NCBI GenBank assembly: GCA_965216965.1
Contig: CBDCGX010000022.1
Span: forward strand, 62,001 to 126,000
DNA from: CBDAKK01 sp965216965
Lineage (GTDB): Bacteria > Spirochaetota > Spirochaetia > WTKD01 > G963693115
Direction: 5' to 3'
Length of the DNA stretch: 64,000 nt
Shown here: positions 60,801-64,000 of the stretch, piece by piece
Numbering within the stretch: position 1 is the stretch's first letter
Layout: the number at the start of each line of letters is the position of its first letter
The notes under the pieces: generated by a model
Seen by the model: the letters and a program-made list of their open reading frames with translations, nothing else
The model's database searches: none
What the model was told of the DNA's origin: nothing
Position numbers and translations under genes: made by a program

Positions 60801-61846
60801 TTGCTACGAAAATAACATGGGATCCAGTAGAAGGAGCGGATAGATATTATATCTATCGACTTGATTTTAATGAACAAGAAAATTTTTGGAATAAAATAGC
60901 AGAGATTATTATTGGTGACTCACCAGCATATTCTTCAAAGAGAGTGTTTTATGATGCTAGAACGTTTATACTTCGAGAGTATAGAGCTGTATATTGGATT
61001 GTTGCAGTAGCTAAAGGTGATAATAATAATTTGTATATGGATCAATCTTTTGTGAGTCAGGGGAATGATGTCATACATTCAAATATTAAGTTAAGTGAGC
61101 AATATAATCCTGCAACGGTAGGAAGAGAAATAAAGGCCATGATATCTAATCCTAATGTTGATGTTGGAGATAGACAAATTACTCATTTTGAGTATACAAA
61201 CTGGGCATTATGGAATATAGGTTCTGCAGTAAGAAGAATAGGTGCAGCTTGGTGGCATTCTGGATCTGGTTTTGCTTTTATGCGATCGTCTAGTTTCGGA
61301 ATTGCTAATTTGTGGGCTGGAGACGCGGTATATGAACTACATAAAGTGAATACTGCCAGATTAAAAGATCATTCTCATATTCCAGATTACAAAAAAGAAA
61401 TAGTAATAGATACTCAGAAGTCATATCCTACTGTGTTTTCTTTTAGTAGTTTCAGAGGATCTCTTGTGGGAAGTGGTACTCAAAAGACTCCAGGTTGGAG
61501 TGATGTTATATTGGATTCCCGTGCGGGTAGATATTATTCTCATAAGAACTCTAAAATTCTTATAGAGTCTCCTTATGGAAGAGCATATATGTCATTTTAT
61601 AATGTTCACCATGATCTTGCTCAGGGAACTATACGACTCAAATGGGAAATGCGGTTTGGTAATAAAACAACCTTATATAATAGGGTGTATAGTTTTGGAG
61701 GAAGTCTGTATTATCCAAATATATTTCCCGCATTTAATTATGAATACGACTTTGTTTTTAGTAGGGTATATTCTCAATATGTTCCTTTAAAAGAAAAAAG
61801 GTCAAAAAATAATAAAGTAATAGTAAAAAAATACTTAAAGAAGTAA
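57809..61846 (+). CDS. Large fibronectin type III lipoprotein
   Basis: 1345 residues, TTG start with AGGAG 8 nt upstream. Lipobox ILSC (Cys21). About nine FN3-like modules, each opening with a K-I-x-L-x-W strand, begin near residues 55, 147, 254, 380, 502, 631, 737, 847 and 1000 (for example KIVLKWSHVLGGKEY, KVIISWDSVKGAFGY, ATKITWDPVEGADRYY). Residues ~1100-1345 form a distinct aromatic-rich C-terminal domain (RIGAAWWHSGSGFAFM, SYPTVFSFSSFRGSL). Probably a surface or periplasmic adhesin-like scaffold. Followed at 26 nt by a beta-barrel-like gene and another FN3 lipoprotein. Confidence 0.8.
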   Translation: MKRNQYHILLFMVIVFSILSCQETLTLFDFKGNINPLDDQSPTKLNLKTIFYQYNNKVVLQWDSIPNTEIYYVYTFPHKTGQIKKNTEPTKHTTKSRITITQDTVRMYFVVQAISKDKKVLITSNKIEGRIIQAPQFIESSKPYFYKIVLKWSHVLGGKEYTVRRREKTGGDFITIATLHASKSQIEQGFIEYEDRADIKSATVYIYEIKAQAFDNLEKPLGSSIMEKELQTIRQDAPNKPNRFSVSKYEYAEKIVLKWEDPENLDVFIKEQEKEGITKEEIIPLPYRIYRRVKSDAETIRVFSPIYYGVSRSNNGVYTYEDTGINGEDVYEYKVVALNKAKEKAKEGEESNILEGGLIPVPKIKNIIKIYLDDDRSQQKIRLYWDAHEDFKEEPALEVWRAFKGGTFLKIREGIKGSFYDSDISGMYKATYEYKIRYASFIDTNSKGLFSDVFEYGYNPSEAAVDPDNPDKKSTKDNEKDIADKNILELLEFKVEGGWKDKVRLLWKPLEDYSDDAYLIERIDTTEEQDGVVHRVIKYPNIHLNRVTTDGNTYIEAFITGLQSNGKEWGFLGVGDRRYEQGLKEKTSLIKYFRIGVRLKDERTIRGEIYPVELFSFEGDVIASKGYKRDKILVKWNSVAGATTYSISSRWKIADDLPRYYEETVEHEPQNGNIQSITIDKPDSVPNLFAGAQVVIKVEARGKDFLEDSKRVYTRSAKGTIFGAYGINFEASNGLLNEIQLRWAAIENAESYLIIRREKESVNMYEIARVQASEAEGGKFLYIDSSENSIEDRNIPALDDSVYIEYEYSIIPEKTGVVNPYSSDVRIGSLFSPPRNIRASIGVPVDKVIISWDSVKGAFGYKIYYSDSGDSAYILKVEDGIDYFKEDSNGRLIYEDTSILESDSGIRFYKVVSFNKNRVESPFPRNPVKGSILSIVRNVQASDRSALLGYSKDKPQASQWNSKGVYVVNNEAELAEDYVDYKSREPIQDLNHDRHFGFATKITWDPVEGADRYYIYRLDFNEQENFWNKIAEIIIGDSPAYSSKRVFYDARTFILREYRAVYWIVAVAKGDNNNLYMDQSFVSQGNDVIHSNIKLSEQYNPATVGREIKAMISNPNVDVGDRQITHFEYTNWALWNIGSAVRRIGAAWWHSGSGFAFMRSSSFGIANLWAGDAVYELHKVNTARLKDHSHIPDYKKEIVIDTQKSYPTVFSFSSFRGSLVGSGTQKTPGWSDVILDSRAGRYYSHKNSKILIESPYGRAYMSFYNVHHDLAQGTIRLKWEMRFGNKTTLYNRVYSFGGSLYYPNIFPAFNYEYDFVFSRVYSQYVPLKEKRSKNNKVIVKKYLKK

Positions 61847-61872
61847 TTTAAATTTAAAATTTGAAGAATAAT

Positions 61873-62487
61873 ATGAAAAATATAAAAAATCTAATTTTAT
61901 TAGCTGTGATAATACTTCTTTCTATGACTCCTATTATTGTGTTTTCACAATCTAGACAAGAGAATACTATTTCTAGTCAACAAAAGGAAATTAGAGAAAA
62001 TATAAAAGATAAAGAAAAGAAGATTATCAGAGAGGCACAAAGGCAAATTAAAAAACAGGAAAAAATAAAAGGAGTAAACATTGGCATGGATCTACTTGAT
62101 GTAACCATTGCTTTTTTAGAATTTGATGAGGTGCATATTCCTTTTAATATTATTATTGGATATGGTTTTTGGGATAATTTTTATCTTCATTCAATTTTTA
62201 GAATGCGTTTCCCTCTACGAGGAGGGATACTTCTTCATCCTACCATAGGTATTAGGGCATACTCTTCTAATCGATATGGGTCTGCGGTGTTTTTGGGGGC
62301 AAATATAGGATGGTCTTATACAAATGTTCCATGGCTTGATAATGGTTTTACAGTAGATATTACTGCTGGATATCGATATACGTTTGCTTTTCGAATGTTT
62401 ATAGAAGGCTCTGCGGGTGCATTATTTAATATTTCTAAACAAAAGACATTGGCACAATTTACTATCGCAATGGGATATATTATATGA
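61873..62487 (+). CDS. Putative outer-membrane beta-barrel protein
   Basis: 204 residues from ATG 61873 (TTG 61861 also possible). Signal peptide ending FSQS near 30, a Lys/Glu/Gln-rich helix (~35-70), then eight or so amphipathic aromatic strands (FNIIIGYGFWDNFYLHSIFR, AVFLGANIGWSYTNV, VDITAGYRYTFAFRMFIEG) ending in FTIAMGYII. The size and pattern fit a small 8-stranded barrel of OmpA/OmpW type. It overlaps the next lipoprotein by 4 nt (ATGA), suggesting the products act together at the cell surface. Confidence 0.65.
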   Translation: MKNIKNLILLAVIILLSMTPIIVFSQSRQENTISSQQKEIRENIKDKEKKIIREAQRQIKKQEKIKGVNIGMDLLDVTIAFLEFDEVHIPFNIIIGYGFWDNFYLHSIFRMRFPLRGGILLHPTIGIRAYSSNRYGSAVFLGANIGWSYTNVPWLDNGFTVDITAGYRYTFAFRMFIEGSAGALFNISKQKTLAQFTIAMGYII

Positions 62488-64000
62488 GATATAGAAAATA
62501 CATAGAATGTATAAAACATACTGGAATTATTGTTCTTTTTGCAACGTTTTTTGTTGGATGTAGTGATTTTCTTAAATGGTTTTATCCTAATGAAGATGCA
62601 TATGTAGGAAGTACGAATTCTGGATCTCTTGATAATTTGCTAGACACAAATAAAAAAGGTAATGAAATTACAGAAATTGAAAAACCTGTTATAGAAGTGT
62701 CTCAGGCAGAATATGGAAATAAAATTGTTGTATCATGGAATACGGTAGAGCATGCAGATAGTTATAAAGTATATAAACGAAAAAAGGGTGATTCTTTTTT
62801 TATTGAGGTAAAGGAATTAATTTCTGGAGTATTGTACGATGATGAATTTGATTTAGATAATGCTTCTTTTGATGATATATATGCAATATATGAGTATACT
62901 GTTGAAGCACTCACATTTAAGGGGATAAGAAGTGGGTTCTCCCAAGAAATGGAAGGGTATTTACTCTTACCTCCTAGAGGTCTTGGATTGGTGGGCTCAA
63001 AGGACTCTCAAACTATTACTATACAATGGAGAAAAGTTAAAGGGGGGAAATGGTATCGATTATATAGAAGTGAGACTGAAGGGGTTTTTGGAAAAGAAAT
63101 AAGAAAAAATATTCCTTTTGGACAAATTACATATATAGAAATAGACATCTCATTAAAATTTGCAAAAAATTATTATTATTATGTAGTGGTTGAGAATTCT
63201 GCGGGAGAGAAGAGTATGATTCCAGCAAGTAGACACCCTTTTATTTTTGCTCGAAAGATAAAAGACTCTGCTCCGCGTTTAGAGAATCCTCCTGTAGCGA
63301 CGAAAGCTGAATTTGTCGATAAGATTGTACTTACATGGGAAGGGATAAGTTCTTCTAAGGACATAAGATATAATGTATATAGAAAAAGTACAGATTCAAG
63401 TCGTTATATACAAATAGCTCAAAAGCTCTCTGTTACTACCTATGAAGATAAGGATTCACTTATTCCACAAGTAGATTATACATATTATATTGAGCCTATT
63501 GAAATAAAAATTGGTGATGAAGATTTGGTAGGTGCATATACAAAAGATCCAGATAGAACTAGAGGAGATAATAATCTACAGATAGGATATGTGTTTTCAT
63601 CTCCTAATTATAAAACTATTATTGCACGAAGGGAAAATAATGCCATAAGGATTGTTTGGCGAGGAGTACGAAGAGCCACTATGTATAAAATATATTCGTC
63701 TTCAAGTGAACATGGAAACTATGCGTTTCTTGTTGATGTTTTACATAATAATGATGAGTTATTAGAATATGTTCATTCCACGTCTGCTAGTGCAATATTT
63801 TATAAGATTATCTCATATAGAAATACTTCTGAAGGAGGGCCTATTAGTACAAATTTACAATCTGCTACGCCTATAGAGCCTATTCCTGATCCACCTACTA
63901 ATGTAAGCGTGTCAAGAAATAAGTACTTTTCAGATTTTTCTAATGTTATTAATGGAGTATTTTATCCTATAAAGATTACTTGGACTGCACCTCAGGGGGC
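62484..64000 (+). CDS. Fibronectin type III lipoprotein (partial, runs off window)
   Basis: Open from ATG 62484 to the right window edge (505+ codons). Basic N-terminus and lipobox FVGC (Cys26). FN3-like modules begin near residues 81 (KIVVSWNTVEHADSYK), 177 (TITIQWRKVKGGKWYR), 281 (KIVLTWEGISSSKD), 389 (AIRIVWRGVRRATMYK) and 496. The sequence style is the same as the 1345-residue protein upstream, so the two are paralogues or partners. Function unknown; probably exposed at the cell surface. Confidence 0.8.
   Translation, partial: MRYRKYIECIKHTGIIVLFATFFVGCSDFLKWFYPNEDAYVGSTNSGSLDNLLDTNKKGNEITEIEKPVIEVSQAEYGNKIVVSWNTVEHADSYKVYKRKKGDSFFIEVKELISGVLYDDEFDLDNASFDDIYAIYEYTVEALTFKGIRSGFSQEMEGYLLLPPRGLGLVGSKDSQTITIQWRKVKGGKWYRLYRSETEGVFGKEIRKNIPFGQITYIEIDISLKFAKNYYYYVVVENSAGEKSMIPASRHPFIFARKIKDSAPRLENPPVATKAEFVDKIVLTWEGISSSKDIRYNVYRKSTDSSRYIQIAQKLSVTTYEDKDSLIPQVDYTYYIEPIEIKIGDEDLVGAYTKDPDRTRGDNNLQIGYVFSSPNYKTIIARRENNAIRIVWRGVRRATMYKIYSSSSEHGNYAFLVDVLHNNDELLEYVHSTSASAIFYKIISYRNTSEGGPISTNLQSATPIEPIPDPPTNVSVSRNKYFSDFSNVINGVFYPIKITWTAPQG

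Noticed and set aside
1..64000. Prophage or insertion sequence
   Set aside because: No transposase, integrase, terminase or structural phage genes and no terminal inverted repeats with target duplications were seen.

Overview
This is an AT-rich bacterial window whose gene content points to a spirochaete. The markers are a FlgM-like protein of spirochaetal type, CheX, an archaeal/spirochaete-type UMP kinase, PPi-dependent phosphofructokinase, LPP20-type and fibronectin-III lipoproteins, a LolC/D/E set, an Lpt set, and a mevalonate-pathway pair (HMG-CoA synthase plus type 2 IPP isomerase). The species cannot be named from sequence alone. A host-associated lineage undergoing gene loss (Brevinema-like is one possibility) would fit the composition and the number of broken genes.

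Layout. 1-2.8 kb: 3' end of a topoisomerase IV/gyrase A gene, a thioredoxin-fold secreted protein, lipoate-protein ligase and a 46-residue membrane protein. 2.8-7.4 kb: a gene graveyard with decayed alpha/beta hydrolases, a Fic protein that has lost its catalytic core, and a broken 3-methyladenine glycosylase; only a DUF6326-like membrane protein looks intact. 7.4-12.8 kb: tRNA-Leu(CAG), lipB, pyrG, lptC-lptA-lptB and an LPP20 lipoprotein. 12.8-16.9 kb: dgt-like and ftsK genes, both split by apparent single-base frameshifts. 17-25.2 kb: lysA-hisA-hisE, hsp20, ssb, a thioesterase, decayed surface-protein remnants, slyD, a lipoprotein and prfB with its programmed +1 frameshift. 25.2-32.3 kb: PEGA protein, ftsY, a secreted protein and lolC-lolD-lolE. 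32.4-41.8 kb: hpf, rsmG, TPR protein, mvaS-fni, cheX, a binding-protein-like gene, ridA, a degenerate aspartokinase with asd, and flgM. 42-50.5 kb: aroK, COG3014 lipoprotein, pyrH, a TlpA-like lipoprotein, pfp, cimA and leuA, the last preceded by what looks like a leucine/isoleucine attenuator. 50.6-57.6 kb: secreted HExxH protein, an array of about eight 114-bp tandem repeats, a MalK/UgpC-type ATPase and valS. 57.8-64 kb: two large fibronectin-III lipoproteins flanking a beta-barrel-like protein; the last runs off the window.

How the genes fit together. Amino-acid biosynthesis is spread over several small units (Asp-semialdehyde/DAP, His, shikimate, Leu/Ile). Envelope biogenesis is strongly represented (Lpt, Lol, many lipoproteins). 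Two themes stand out. First, many genes carry TATAAT (or TATACT/TATACA) exactly 6-7 nt before the start codon and no Shine-Dalgarno, which predicts leaderless mRNAs; others carry a clear AGGAG-type site. Second, the leuA upstream region contains a sigma70-like promoter, a 15-codon Leu/Ile-rich peptide, a hairpin overlapping its codons and a strong intrinsic terminator, ahead of the two genes committing carbon to leucine and isoleucine.
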